Below are positions 12,401-27,400 of a DNA stretch of 64,000 nucleotides, piece after piece. The notes beneath the pieces were generated by a model. The model searched no databases. It was given only the letters and a program-made list of their open reading frames with translations, and was not told the origin of the DNA. The DNA is from Gigantopelta aegis (taxonomy: Eukaryota; Mollusca; Gastropoda; Neomphalida; Peltospiridae). The position numbers were made by a program, and so were the translations under genes. The stretch spans positions 8,140,845-8,204,844 of the forward strand of contig NC_054713.1 in the NCBI RefSeq assembly GCF_016097555.1, written 5' to 3'. Each line of letters starts with the position of its first letter. Within the stretch, counting starts at the first letter, position 1.

Positions 12401-15400
12401 GATGCATATAAAAGATCCCTTGCTGCTAATCGGAAAGAGTAGTCCATGGAGTGGTGACAGCAGGTTTCCTCTCTATATCTGTGTGGTCCTTAACCATTGT
12501 CCTTAACCATATAACTGTAAATAAAATGTGTTACGTGCATCGTTAAATAAAACATTTCTTTCCTTTTTTCTTCTTTTTTTATCCTCTTTTTATTTATTTT
12601 CTTCCATTAATGGGTATTTGTGTGTGTTTGTATTTTAGGCATTTTGAGATGAGATTGTTGCCCGAGAGTCACAAGACCCCATGCTTCATTTACCTTCACA
12701 GCAGTTTCTGTTTCGAGTGTATGCGCATTGAACCATACATTGAGAAGTTTATTGCCGAACTGGAAACAGTCGGTTAGTATTCAGCACGTTAATTGAGTTG
12801 ATTGGTTGTGTGTGGTCAGGCTTTCTTACTGAAAATAGCTTGAGGTTACGTAACAAAGCTAAACCAGACCGTAAGTGTCCTTACTAGGTGGTTATTGGTT
12901 TGAAATGTTTTGAAATTGGATACTGCTTTGCATGTACTTTGCTATTTCTCGTTCCAGCCAGTGCTCCACAACTGGTGTAACAAAGGCTGTGGTATGTGCT
13001 ACCCTGTCTGTGGGATGGCGCATATAAAAGATCCCTTGCTGCTAAACGAAAAAAGTAGCCCACGAAGTGCCAACAACAGGTTTCCTCTCTCAATATCTGT
13101 GTGGTCCTTAACCATATGTCTGACACCATATAACCTTAAATAAAATGTGTTTAGTGAATCGTTAAATAAAACCTTCCTTCCTTCACCATACCACTTGCCC
13201 AGTTGTGATCAGTTAGTACTACATATAACAAGTTACTTCAAACCAATGGGCTATTGAAATACTACAGAGGTTAACCTCTGTGTAATCATCAAAGAAAGAT
13301 GTTCCACAATAAAATGAAGCATATTATAATTATAATGTTAATATGTTGGGTTTTTGTTTTTGTTTTAATTCTGTAGGACTTTGTATTGGAACTGCTCACA
13401 TGGCAGTGAACCGAGGCATTTCTAGTCATCTTCGAATCCACGACGTGCCCGCAATTGTCGGTCTAGTGAACGGCAGACCAACGTTCTTTAGCGGACCTGT
13501 CAACCTGCAGACACTGAGGGAGTTTGTCCGCAACTGGTTTCCCAAGGATACACTTACAAACGTAGGAAAACTTTTAACAGTTTTCGGGTTTTTTGAAACG
13601 TACTGTTCAACTCAACTTTTGCTCTTTGGGTACATTTTGAAACAACTCTTTGTAAGATAAATGATATCTAATGGCTACTCATGAAGTATTTTCTATATAA
13701 ACACCTTGATGTAAGATAAAATATATAATCTAATGGCTACTCATGTAGTATTTATTTCTTCTGTTATTTTTATAACAAAGTAAAGTTAAAACCAGACCAA
13801 AAATATTTTGCCACGTTGCAGCTAATTATTACAAGACGACATTATGTATATTTTCATTCCAATAGATTTTTGATTTTTATAAAAAAAATGTGTTGAAAAT
13901 CCTGCATTAAAATAGCTTTTTGGCTAAAACTACTAAAAGAAAAATGACCAAGAGTTAACTCTCTTGAATATTGACATACTTTGTATGATTTTTTTCTTGA
14001 ATGGTGACAATATCAGGGGTGGGAATTAGTGAACTGTAAAATAAGGGAAGTCTAGAGGGGTCCCAGAAATTCTTGAAATCTTAGGTTAAAATCTGTGCCA
14101 TCTGACACATTTTGGAGGAAAGGACTATTAAAATGCGAGGAAACGCAATGTTCCATGGGAGGAAAATAGCTGATCTGAGGAGAATTCCCACCCCTGTGAC
14201 ATACATGCAATTTGTATGATTTATCCCATGTGCTGTATAGTGTACATACTGAAAACGTTAAAATTACATCGGGAGTACTTAAGGTGTCCATGTTTTCAGA
14301 TAAATTTGGAACGTTTAGCATAGGTATTTCATAAGACGCTTTGAAGCGCTTACAAGAAAGCAAAAACAGGAATAAAACACTGTACTAGTTATTGTGAATA
14401 CATATACAGTAAAATAAAATTTAAACTGTACAGCTCATAATTTTATTACAAAGCAGGGCTTCTCGAATTTTTATAAATTCCACTTGCCATCAAATCAGTG
14501 ATTTAAAAAAAATTACTACCGTAGTCACAAATTTTAGTAATTCACTAGTCCTATTTTGCTTTAAGTTAATACAATTTTACTAAATAATAGTAATAATTGG
14601 ATATGCCACCTAAAGATGGAGATATATCTTTAAAGTTTGGGGGTGGATATTAATTATTTGCAAAATAGACTTAACTGCAACATTTGACACATTGTTTCCA
14701 CTAGCCGTCGGGCAAGGCAATAGTAGTTATCTTTCTAGCCCAACACTGAATATCACTAGCCATTGGAGTGGGGCTACCATAATCTAGAAGCCCTGTCTGG
14801 CATGGCAATTGTAGTTATTTCCTAGCCCAACACTGAATATCACTAGCCATGGGGGTGGGGCTACCATAATCTAGAAGCCCTGTCGGGCATGGCAATAGTA
14901 GTTATTTTTCTAGCCCAACACTGAATATCACTAGCCATTGGAGTGGGGCTACCATAATCTAGAAGCCCTGTCTGGCATGGCAATAGTAGTTATCTTTCTA
15001 GCCCAACACTGAATATCACTAGCCATTGGAGTGGGGCTACCATAATCTAGAAGCCCTGTCTGGCATGGCAATAGTAGTTATTTACTAGCCCAACACTGAA
15101 TATCACTAGCCATGGGAGTGGGGCTACTATAATCTAGAAGCCCTGTCTGGCATGGCAATAGTAGTTATCTTTCTAGCCCAACACTGAATATCACTAGCCA
15201 TTGGAGTGGGGCTACCATAATCTAGAAGCCCTGTCTGGCATGGCAATAGTTGTTATTTACTAGCCCAACATTTAATATCACTAGCCATGGGAGTGGGGCT
15301 ACTATAATCTAGAAGCCCTGTCTGGCATGGCAATAGTAGTTATCTTTCTAGCCCAACACTGAATATCACTAGCCATTGGAGTGGGGCTACCATAATCTAG

Positions 15401-18400
15401 AAACCCTGCAAATTTAACCTTTGTATGAATATTCCGTTTATCAGGTTGATGACAACAACTACGAGACATTCATCAGTGGATGGAGAGACAACCACGTGCG
15501 AGCGATTTTCTTCAGTCACCGAGATCGGCCTTCAACGCGGTTCTTAGCGCCGGCGTTTCTCTACCGAGACTATGTGACGTTCGGCTACGTAAACATGAAG
15601 TCTGAATCTATCACAAATCTGATGAAGAGGTTTGGCGTAAATCAAAATCACGAGTCACTGCTACTGTTCAATGAGGAATCCGTTCCTGTGGCAACTATCA
15701 GTGTAAGAAAACATCCATTCTCTTTGCTATGTCTTAACCTTACTCTGTGTTAACTTTTTTCTTACTGTGGAATTTACTACAAGTGATTTATTTCTTAGCT
15801 GATTGATTTCTAATTTATACACAAAAATTAAATATTTTTAGCTATTTTCAAAACACTTTTACTTTTCATCTTACGTCAAACCAAATTGAAATTATTTGCA
15901 AAAAAAAAACATTTTTGTAGGAGGATTTGACGAACTATATGTAATAACATCGGGTATTGGCCTTACTCTGTGATGGTAAAAATGGGGAATTTCTGTCTGG
16001 CTTGAACAGGATAAAACTGATAGCCTATGTTATTATCTGGTTATTATCTCTTTATCGTGTACTCCCAATAAACAGGGGGCGAGACGTAACCCAGTGGTAA
16101 AGCGCTTGCTTGACACGCAGTCGGTTTGGGATCGATCCCTGTCAGTGAGCCCATTGGGCTATTTCTCGCTCCAGCCAGTGCACCACGACTGGTATATCAA
16201 AGGCTGTGTTTCGTTTTCTCGTGCAAATTTGCACCGATGTTTGTGTGCACTTGTGCAATTGCAAGCAATTTTGGCAATCCACGTTTAAGCAGTGCCCACA
16301 AGATAAATTTACTTCCGGGTTTCGTTTCTCGTACCGATCTTCACGTGCACCGATACAATTTCAGAACATCCGAGTTTTAGCAGCGTCAACTAGATGTGTG
16401 CATGTATGTTTACTACAATAATCATCTGGCACACATGTAAGGGTGTTAAAAGTAGTAGTAACAGGAATTCAATTCTAACTTTCATATAGTTGTGGTAACC
16501 TATAGGTTACCAAGCTATATTTGTGGGAACCTATAAATGGCTTACCAGACACAATGCTTATTTCGATGCCTGCAGGTGAATGGTTTTTTGACATACATGT
16601 AGATGTAATGTACACATGTATGTGATGTACATGTGTATGAGACATTGTAAATGATATCTTGCTATGTAGCAGGTTATGTCTTTGTTGTATCCAGTCATCA
16701 TAATCTGTCAATGCAAACAGTTATTGCAGAAAAAAACACCTTTAATGGTTAATTTTTGTAATAAAATAACGTTAAAACCGGACAAAAAATTGTTTGGCAT
16801 GATATTGTCAAATATCAGGAGATGACGTTACACATGTTTTCAAGAAAAGCTGTGTCAATTTCATTAAAACGATATGCAATGTGATGAAAATCTATGGATG
16901 CAATTATCTTTGACACTGAATAATGTTACGATAGGTGATGTTATTTAATTCTACAGAATGCTTATAATTAGTAAATGAAGTAATAGTTATATTATGGTGA
17001 ATCGAGATGGTGACTTCAGTGTAATATTTTATTTTGTCACAGATGAAACAGTTACAGAGGAAAACACTGGATGAGGTGATTGAACAAAATCGCTTCCTCA
17101 TTCTGCCGAGACTGTCATCACAGAAACATTTTGATGAACTCTGTCCCGTGCAGCCGAAAGTTGCTAGACGAAGGTAAGCGTAGAAAAGAGAGGAATGTTA
17201 CAGTGACTATCTGTCACGGGGATCCTATAATACCCGTAACTGAATAAAACACGATTATCCAAATCTCTCTCCTAACTGTATATCTATTAGATCTCTCTGT
17301 ATCGGGCCGTGTATACCCGAGTAGCTTGGCTCTAGGTATAAACAGAGATATGATCTTATATAAAGTATATATAATATAGCCCGTTAGTTCACTAGAAAAC
17401 ACAACAAAACACAATACACTTTGGAATCTGTATTAACATTACGCTGACAAATATATTTGCCGCAGTTAATTACTTACAACAATAATAATAATAACAACCC
17501 GGAACTAATCACTTAATTAGTTAATCACTAGGTGTCTAGTTTACACAATATTCTAATCACTTCACCGTGATGCAACACACACACGTGTGATAATTGAGAA
17601 ACGCTTCCAGGGGAACTTAATTAATAAAGGACTTACAACTCTATTCCTACTTGGTTAATTTTTAATTAACCCTTAACTACTCATTCAGTAACCTTGTAAT
17701 ACAGAATTAATACTGGTACCTATCACAATAAAGACACTAACCTACTGTTTAACTATGTCCTCTAGGATGACTAGCTAAGCTTTAATAATTTTAGCACAGT
17801 GAAGCCTACAATTTACTTCGTCAGTTTACCGGAAACACTGTCTAAATAATATGGGTATAATACAGTATTAAAATATTTAAAGTCACATCAATCACATCAA
17901 GGTTATACAACAGAGCAGAAATATATATTTACCAGTCCAAACGGACTAACATTCCCTGGAAGCCTTCCAATATGTTTCTCCCCGATATCTCTAAAATCCG
18001 AATATTGCCGGGGGGCACAACGCGGAACCTCACCTATCATGTGAATTTGCCCCAACTCCCAGAGACGGTATTTTTCCGTAGATAGCCAGACTTACTGTCG
18101 CCTAGTTTGCCAAAAATCACGGTCTTAAAACCGCACTATCGTAGGTATTACATAACTACTGGCCACATGGCCTCCACACCTGGTCTAAGTGTGTATAAGG
18201 GGGTACGGTCGTGCGGAGGTATTATGTAACCAAGTGCACACAGCCCTCTGAAACAATTAACATCGCCACAGGCGAAAGAAAAATAAGAGCATGTTCCGTC
18301 ACACTATCCCAATGGAAAAATGCAGCCGGTTACCTATCTATAACTGTGTAAAAATGACCATATGCAGGGGACAATATTTCGAAATCTGAGGTAACCGGAA

Positions 18401-21400
18401 GTCGGTTCACGTGGTTTTTACCTAGGTAACCAATTGTTCGGTTACGTGAATTATGTGTGCGTAATCTGTGGATTACCTGATCGGTTACCTCAAAGTTACG
18501 CTGAAATTATATTTTAAATACATAATGTTTAGCTCAAACATAAAGTTAAAACAAAATACAAAAGAAAACGTTTTATAAAACAGTTTCTGTAATGCTTGCA
18601 AATCGAAAGAAGTAACTTGTAGATGTTTCTTTTGTTTTCGTACGATCGTAGCGTTGTAGATTTATTATTGTTATTATTATTATTATTATTATTCACCACT
18701 TGCCATCGGGATCGCAAAAAGTAATTTTTAGTTGCCCAAATCTAAAAACCACTGTCCTCGGGCATCGGGCCACCGTATTCTAGAACCTCTGTGCAGCTTG
18801 CTGAAGTTAACACTATTAGCCCAGTACTGAAACAAAATAGATACATTTGGAGGGAAAATGTCGATTCCCTGGTTCCTCTGAAGTATAATGCAAAACACTC
18901 AGTCACTCACTGGTGCATGATTTGACTAATATTTTTTTATATAAATAACAAATAACGGCTACCATTTGTCACTGATAATATGTAAAATTTAGTATACAGC
19001 AGATTTTTAAAAACCCACCAAAAAACCCAAACAACAGATGTCCAGTTCCTCTGAATTATAAAACAGGCTACTCATTGGTGCATGATTAGATTAATAAAAC
19101 TAAATCTTATAATAACATAAAAAGAAAGACCACAATTTGACACTGATATTTTGCAGTGGTGATGCTATATTCACTTTATTGCTGGTACTTCTATACTACA
19201 GTGACGTTCCAAATGTTTATTTAAAGCACATTATGCGATGTTAGTATTTTTCAGCTTTTGTGACATTTTTGCATTTTTGTTTAAGTTAAAACCGTTTTGA
19301 ACCTTTGTAAAATTATGGGCAATCCAATATTATGTCTACATATATTCCTTTAGAAATAGAATAGCAGCAGATAATTTAGACACCTTAGCGGTGCATGCAC
19401 ATATCTTTAAAACTTTGGCTCGACTCTATACTGAGCCTTCGGTCGCAAGTTACAACAGTTGCAATATACCGTTGTCTACTGGTTTGCCGCGCATCAAGTA
19501 CTAAAAATCAATCTAAAACATTTGCCGGAATACTAGTAGTATGTCTGCATGAATAAATTTCCTGTAATCGTAAAGTTTGGTAGTTTTAATTTGTGAACAT
19601 CTACAGGTCACGACGTAACCGATTTGCGGTTCGCATAAATTTAATTTTGCGTAACCAACACGCGAAGAGAACGGCGGTTCGCGTGAAATATTGTGCCCGG
19701 ATATGTTTCAAATCCAATAGCCTGTTATTAATAAATCAATGTCATCTAGTGTCTTCATTAAATAGAAACAAATTTGTTTAGTGTTTATTTCTAAATAATA
19801 ACTCCTTTTTAATGACTAAATTTTACAGTTTATTGTTTAGAAAATCAAGTTTCTGAATATCCAATGTGTTTTTGTATAATTAGAAATTATATATTTTGGG
19901 AATTTTTATTCTAAATATTGAGAATTTTCAGTGCCACTGACAAGGGGCCTATTTTTTGGACCCACAGAATGTCTGGATGAATTTCTGTTTCCATAAACAG
20001 GACAATACATACCACAGCCAATGATGTACCAGTTTTGAGGGCATCGATTGGCATGATCAATCCAGCAACCCTTTGCACCTCAGGTCTGAACTCTACCACT
20101 ACATCCTGGCCAAATTTATAACAAACTTTATTATCTTTCTCTTCTTTGTTTTTTTAGTTTCTGTATCGTCTTGGTGACGAAGGAGTCTGAGGATCACGAC
20201 TACCACCGGTCGACGTTCCGCGACTTCGCTCAGTCATCACGGACTCCGCCGAGTCGTGTGAAATATGTGTATATCTACGAGGAGAAACAGTCCAATTTCA
20301 TCGGTGCACTACTCAAGGGCAACAAGACGAGGCAAGAGAGTGTTTTGGAGGTAAAGTTAAAGTTTGTTTTAACAACACCACCAGAGCACATTAATTTATT
20401 AATCATCGGCTGTTGGACGTCAAATATTTGGTAATTTAGACATTATAGTCTAAGAGAGGAAACATGTTACATTGTTCCATTAGTAGCAAAGGATCTTTTA
20501 TATACACCATCCCACAGACAGGATAGCACATACCACAGCCTTTTATATACACCATCCCACAGACAGGATAGTACATACCACAGCCTTTTATATACACCAT
20601 CCCACAGACAGGATAGTACATACCACAGCCTTTTATATACACCATCCCACAGAAATAGCACATAGCACAGCCTTTTATATACACCATCCCACAGACAGGA
20701 TTACATACCACAGCGGCTATTGGGTGTCCAAACAGTTTGGAACAAAAAAATAGAGCACATTGATTTATTAATCATCGGCTGTTGGGTGTCAAACATTTGG
20801 TAATTTAAGACATAATACTAATAATCTCAGAGAGGAAATCCACATACCACGGCCTTTGAAATACATGTACCAGTCGTGGTGAGCTGGCTGGAACAAGAAA
20901 TAGGATTTAGAGGTGTATGCGTGTCACTGTTAGGTGTAAATTCAAGATAGGGCCTCAGAGTACCATGTTCATACCTTGTCATTTCAGGGGAGCTATCACA
21001 GGCCTGGAAATACATTTTCAATGGTGCCTGACGAAATGACCTGTGTCAATCGATTTGAGCCTGTCTAAATTAAACTGTGCCTGTCAACCAAATGTTGAAA
21101 CGATGTTACTATTGTCCTTTATTAATCATGTACTATTACATATACTCGAAGAAATACTTTTCATGATGTAGTGAAAAGATGCATAGCTTGTTTGAGCCAT
21201 TTGGAACATATCAGATGATCGGGCTTACTCGAGTATGTTCCGGACAAATGCGATGGCATTCTAGCAACAGTGCCATAAGCACGTGCATGCTGCATGATAT
21301 GGTCAAAATATTATCTTAGATCTACATTTTAAAACATACAGCAGATCAAACTTCTTCACGACAGAAATACTTCAGACAAAATGACCACTAATATTAAATT

Positions 21401-24400
21401 TGTGACTGTCAAGGCTTGACAAATGACATATTTGTATCAGACAACATCCGTGACTGGCCACTTATTTCCATGCTTGCTAACACTCCACTAATTCAAGGAG
21501 AGATATTACTTTTTAAAAAAAGAGGGGAGTGAGTAGTGCGGTAGAGGGTGTCTATCTAACTGATGTTTCTTGATTTAAAAAAACTAAACAAATTAGTTCA
21601 TTATGTTTTACTTGGATTTAAAAATGACAAAATACCTTTACCCATGCAACAGGTTGCTATAATATGGAGAGTTGACAAGAAGAAGGTGAATTACGAATTC
21701 CTAGAAGATGGGTGGAGCTCGGACACACACTTGAACAGCATTAGTCGGAAACGGCTGGAGGAGAGACTAACAAGTCTGCTAACCAGCGACCACCTCCTAC
21801 CATACAGAGTGACATACCCGGAACTGTACAACGAACACGCACTGGTGAATTTTTGTTTTTTCAACCTCTGAACATGTATCTATTAATTTCCAAGATTTTA
21901 CAGTAAGTACTTTTACTGGCAAAGATAACTAGAATTCACTTCTCGTGTTTTTGTATATGAAAAATATCAACCTCATCAAGTTAATCAGTATTTGTCTTGG
22001 CGGATCCTCGGTTTATATTTTCTATATTAAAAAAAAACCCACTTGCGGTGAACCCAGCACTAGTTTTACACGTAAACCTACGACTAAACTACAATTCTTA
22101 TTACTACTAATAGAACACTAATATAGCTTGAAGTACACATAGTACATTTTCTTTTCACCTTAAGATGCTGCATCTTTCACAATGATGTAATTTTCAGCGT
22201 GAAATACATGCCAAACACATGTAAACCTATGACGGGTATAACTGCTGGTCACAGACGTAAGCTTAGGATACTTTGTGAAATGGGCTCCAGAATTACATAA
22301 ACCCAATATTATTTCCTTGTAGGGGCTGCTGACAAGAATATTGTACAGGCTGCTAGACTGGGCTGACAGAGCTTATATGTACGCACTAGGGTAAGTAATA
22401 TACTTTAGAAACAGGGCTGACAGGGCTTATATGTACGCACTAGGGTAAGTAATATACTTTAGAAACAGGGCTGACAGAGCTTATATGTATGCACTAGGGT
22501 AAGTAATATACTTTAGAAACAGGGCTGACAGAGCTTATATGTACGCACTAGGGAAAGTAATATACTTTAGAAACAGGGCTGACAGAGCTTATATGTATGC
22601 ACTAGGGTAAGTAATATACTTTAGAAACAGGGCTGACAGAGCTTATATGTATGCACTAGGGTAAGTAATATACTTTAGAAACAGGGCTGACAGAGCTTAT
22701 ATGTACGCACTAGGGTAAGTAATATACTTTAGAAACAGGGCTGACAGGGCTTATATGTACGCACTAGGGTAAGTAATATACTTTAGAAACAGGGCTGACA
22801 GAGCTTATATGTACGCACTAGGGTAAGTAATATACTTTAGAAACAGGGCTGACAGAGCTTATATGTACGCACTAGGGTAAGTAATATACTTTAGAAACAG
22901 GGCTGACAGAGCTTATATGTACGTACTAAGGTAAGTAATATACTTTAGAAACAGGGCTGACAGAGCTTATATGTACGCACTAAGGTAAGTAATATACTTT
23001 AGAAACAGGGCTTATATGTACGCACTAAGGTAAGTAATATACTTTAGAAACAGGGCTGACAGGGCTTATATGTACGCACTAAGGTAAGTAATATACTTTA
23101 GAAACAGGGTTGACAGAATTTACATGTAGTACATATTTTAGAAACAGGGTTGACAGAATTTACATGTAGTACATATTTTAGAAACAGGGTTGACAGAATT
23201 TACATGTAGTACATGCAGTACATATTTTAGAAACAGGGTTGACAGAATTTACATGTAGTACATATAGAAACGGTTGACAGAATTTACATGTAGTACATAT
23301 TATAGAAACAGGGTTGACAGAATTTACATGTAGTACATATTATAGAAACAGGGCTGACAGAATTTACATGTAGTACATATTATAGAAACAGGGCTGACAG
23401 AATTTACATGTAGTACATATTTTAGAAACAGGGCTGACAGAATTTACATGTAGTACATATTATAGAAACGGGGCTGACAGAATTTACATGTAGTACATAT
23501 TATAGAAACAGGGTTGACAGAATTTACTTGAGACTGTTTGTTAAGTCTTATACAGACATGGCATAAGCAAGTCGACATGGGGGTAGAGGGGCTGACTGAA
23601 ATTGAGACTGTTTGTTAAGTCTTATACAGACATGGTATAAGCAGGTCAACATGGGGGTAGAGGGGCTGACTGAAATTAAGACTGTTCGTTAAGTCTTATA
23701 CAGACACGTCATAAGCAAGTCGACATGGGGGTAGGGGGCTGACTGAAATTGAGACTGTTTCGTTAAGACTTATACAGACACGTCATAAGCAAGTCGACAT
23801 GGGGGTAGACTGACTGAAATTTTTCGTTAAGTCTTATACAGACACGGCATAAGCAAGTCGACATGGGGGTAGAGGGGCTGACTGAAATTGAGACTGTTTG
23901 TTAAGTCTTATACAGACATGGTATAAGCAGGTCAACATGGGGGTAGAGGGGCTGACTGAAATTGAGACTGTTCGTTAAGTCTTATACAGACACGGCATAA
24001 GCAAGTCGACATGGGTGTAGGGGGGCTGACTGAAATTAAGACTGTTCGTTAAGTCTTATACAGACACGGCATAAGCAAGTCGACATGGGGGTAGAGGGGC
24101 TGACTGAAATTGAGACTGTTCGTTAAGTCTTATACAGACACGTCATAAGCAAGTCGACATGGGGGTAGGGGGCTGACTGAAATTGAGACTGTTTCGTTAA
24201 GTCTTATACAGACACGTCATAAGCAAGTCGACATGGGGGTAGGGGGCTGACTGAAATTGAGACTGTTTCGTTAAGTCTTATACAGACACGGCATAAGCAA
24301 GTCGACATGGGGGTAGAGGGGCTGACTGAAATTGAGACTGTTTGTTAAGTCTTATACAGACATGGTATAAGCAGGTCAACATGGGGGTAGAGGGGCTGAC

Positions 24401-27400
24401 TGAAATTGAGACTGAAGTCTTATACAGACACGGCATAAGCAAGTCGACATGGGTGTAGGGGGGCTGACTGAAATTGAGACTGTTTCGTTAAGTCTTATAC
24501 AGACACGTCATAAGCAAGTCGACATGGGGGTAGAGGGGCTGACTGAAATTGAGACTGTTTGTTAAGTCTTATACAGACATGGTATAAGCAAGTCGACATG
24601 GGTGTAGGGGGGCTGACTGAAATTGAGACTGTTTCGTTAAGTCTTATACAGACATGGTATAAGCAGGTCAACATGGGGGTAGAGGGGCTGACTGAAATTG
24701 AGACTGTTCGTTAAGTCTTATACAGACACGGCATAAGCAAGTCGACATGGGTGTAGGGGGGCTGACTGAAATTGAGACTGTTTCGTTAAGTCTTATACAG
24801 ACATGGTATAAGCAGGTCAACATGGGGGTAGAGGGGCTGACTGAAATTGAGACTGTTCGTTAAGTCTTATACAGACATGGTATAAGCAAGTCGACATGGG
24901 GCTGGGGGGGGGGGGTGTGACTGAAATTGAGGGTGCAAAGCACATTTTCTAAGGGGTTCAGGGGTATGCTCCTCCGTAAAATTTTAAAAACAAAATGTCC
25001 TGGAATGCAAGTTCCTGCATTCATCTCTGCCTTAAGAGTTACTACCAGTAATATTTTTAATTCAGAATTATCTTTGCTCCTACATGCATGTTTTGGGTTT
25101 TTTTTTTAATTTTATCCCATTGCCCCCTTTCCTTTCTCATTTCTTCCCGATCTGGCAACTCCTCCTCCTTTCAACTTCTTTTGCTGTCCACCTCCACATT
25201 CCAGTCCTTGGTCATGCCTGTTATTAATGTCAGTGACCAGCAAACGTTTTGTGAGCACTGGGATCTTGGGCTCATCCAAAAACTGGATGTTGATTTTTAA
25301 AATGTTTTTTCAGTTATGACACGACTGTGTATCTGACTGTCCTCATGTCCGTGTTTCTGGTTGTGGTCATGGGATTGTTCATGCATCACCTAGCAACCAT
25401 CGAAGAACAGCAGGTCCAGCAGACGAGAGCTGCGGCGAGGGATATGAAACGACCCCAGAGGTCAGTGTTATAGATTAACAGCCTTTCACAGTATGTAAAA
25501 ATTATAGTTAAATACTCAGTGATAGATTAACAGCCTTTCACAATATGTAACAATAATAGTTAAAGCAAGGCTTCTAGAATTTTTATAAAATCCACTAGCC
25601 ATGGGATCAGTGGTTTTAAAAATTTACTAGCCATGATTAAAATTCACTAGCCCAACTTTACTTTAAGTTAATATAATTTTACTAAATAATAATAATAATT
25701 GGATGTGTCACCCAAAGAGTGAGATAGAACCATAAAACACTAACATTGGGGGGTGGGGGCATGATATTAATATTTATAAAATAGACTTAACTGCAACATT
25801 TGACAAAATATTTTCACTAGCCGTCTGGCATGGCAATAGTAGATATTTACTAGCCTAACATTGAATATCACTAGATCACAGAATCTAGAAGCCTTGGTTA
25901 AAAGCACAAAACGACCCCAGAGGTCAGTGTTACAGATTAACAGCCTTTCACAGCATGTAATAATAATACTGTTAATTGTTAAAGACATAATCATACTACA
26001 AAAAATATTACTATTTGCAAAACACAGTAATGTGGTATTTTAATACAGATGTACAGGAATTGAATTTTGGGATTTTGTTTTATTATTAACCTTTTTACTA
26101 AGATCTCACCGGAGTCTTTAAAATGATGAAATATGGATATTTTGGTATTTCATCTTAAGACTTATAATCTTGCACTTCCGACCCAGAATCTGAGATTCAC
26201 GAAAGCACATAGTTTTGCTAAATTTGCAGCTTGTGTGTGTGTGTGTCAGCTGATTTGAATTCAGTTCAGATCTTGTTGATATTTTTAAAATTCTTTAACA
26301 GCTACAGTATAACTGTGAGGAATTAGTACTATGGTCCTATAACCCACACTGAGCCAATTAAATACAACCTGGGTAAAAGCTTGTATAGGGATGTAACTCC
26401 AGTATCTACCAGCCTTTTTGCTGAATTGAATTCCGTATTTAACAAAACCACATTATAAAAAAGTATTGACTGTTGGTGGTCAACACAAAAATTCAAGAAT
26501 TATCAATAAAACTGTGTAAACAGCTGTGAAAGAGTCAGATGTTTGAAAGACAATGACGCATATCACCATATCATACTGCTGTGTACCAACAGTGAAATAT
26601 CATGGCTAAAACACTAAACTACTGATGCTTCTTAAGAACATTACCTTTACTTTTACTTTTACGTCATAATAAATTAAACGCCATATTTTTTATTTAAATA
26701 TTCTTTAAAATTTGGAGGAAGGGGTGAGGTGAAATTTGATTTGATATTTTCAGCATATTTGAAATACAGGACATGCATTACATATTATATGTTTAAAGAA
26801 CAAAGAATTTTCTTTAATTTTTGTGAAAGTGAAAAGAAGAAAAATGGTGGTGAGCCATTATCCTTGCATGAATGGGGATGAAAATTTTGAAATTTAATTT
26901 ATTGTGGTCTCATGAATTGTTCTTTGTTTTGCAGTGTTTTCCAAGACTCTAAGCTTCACTTGTACGAGCTGAAGTTTGAGACGTACGTGAACCTGGTGAA
27001 AGAAGCTGACACGGGACTGACGATCGTCGTGTTTGTTGGCGAGACGTCGCGAGAACCGCTCTGTACCAAGTTCGCAGCACTGATGTACCCATACGCAAGG
27101 TACTAGTATTTACTAAGCTTCTTCATGTAAAGTTTATAGGAAGGGTCACTATGGTATGTGCTGTCCTATATATGGGAAAGTGCATGTGAAAGATTGCCTG
27201 CTGCTTATGTGGTGGCAGAAGATTTCCGTTCTTTCGACAAAGTATAAAAATATATAATGTAAATAGAACAAATTTAGCATGCATAAAATATTAGCGAATT
27301 TATTGAGGCTATAGTTTGTTTTGTTTTGTTTAACGACACCACTAGAGCACATCAATTTATGAATCATCAGCTATTGAATGTCAAACATTTGGTAATTTTG

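Noticed and set aside
16490-19620. One large element bounded by GGTTACC motifs (16495, 18330-18500, 19610)
   Set aside because: The motifs are short, scattered and not at consistent ends; no target duplication found.
20436-20711. Repeated LWYVLSCLWDGVYKR peptide
   Set aside because: A 45-bp tandem inside a SINE core; no start context, no homologue.
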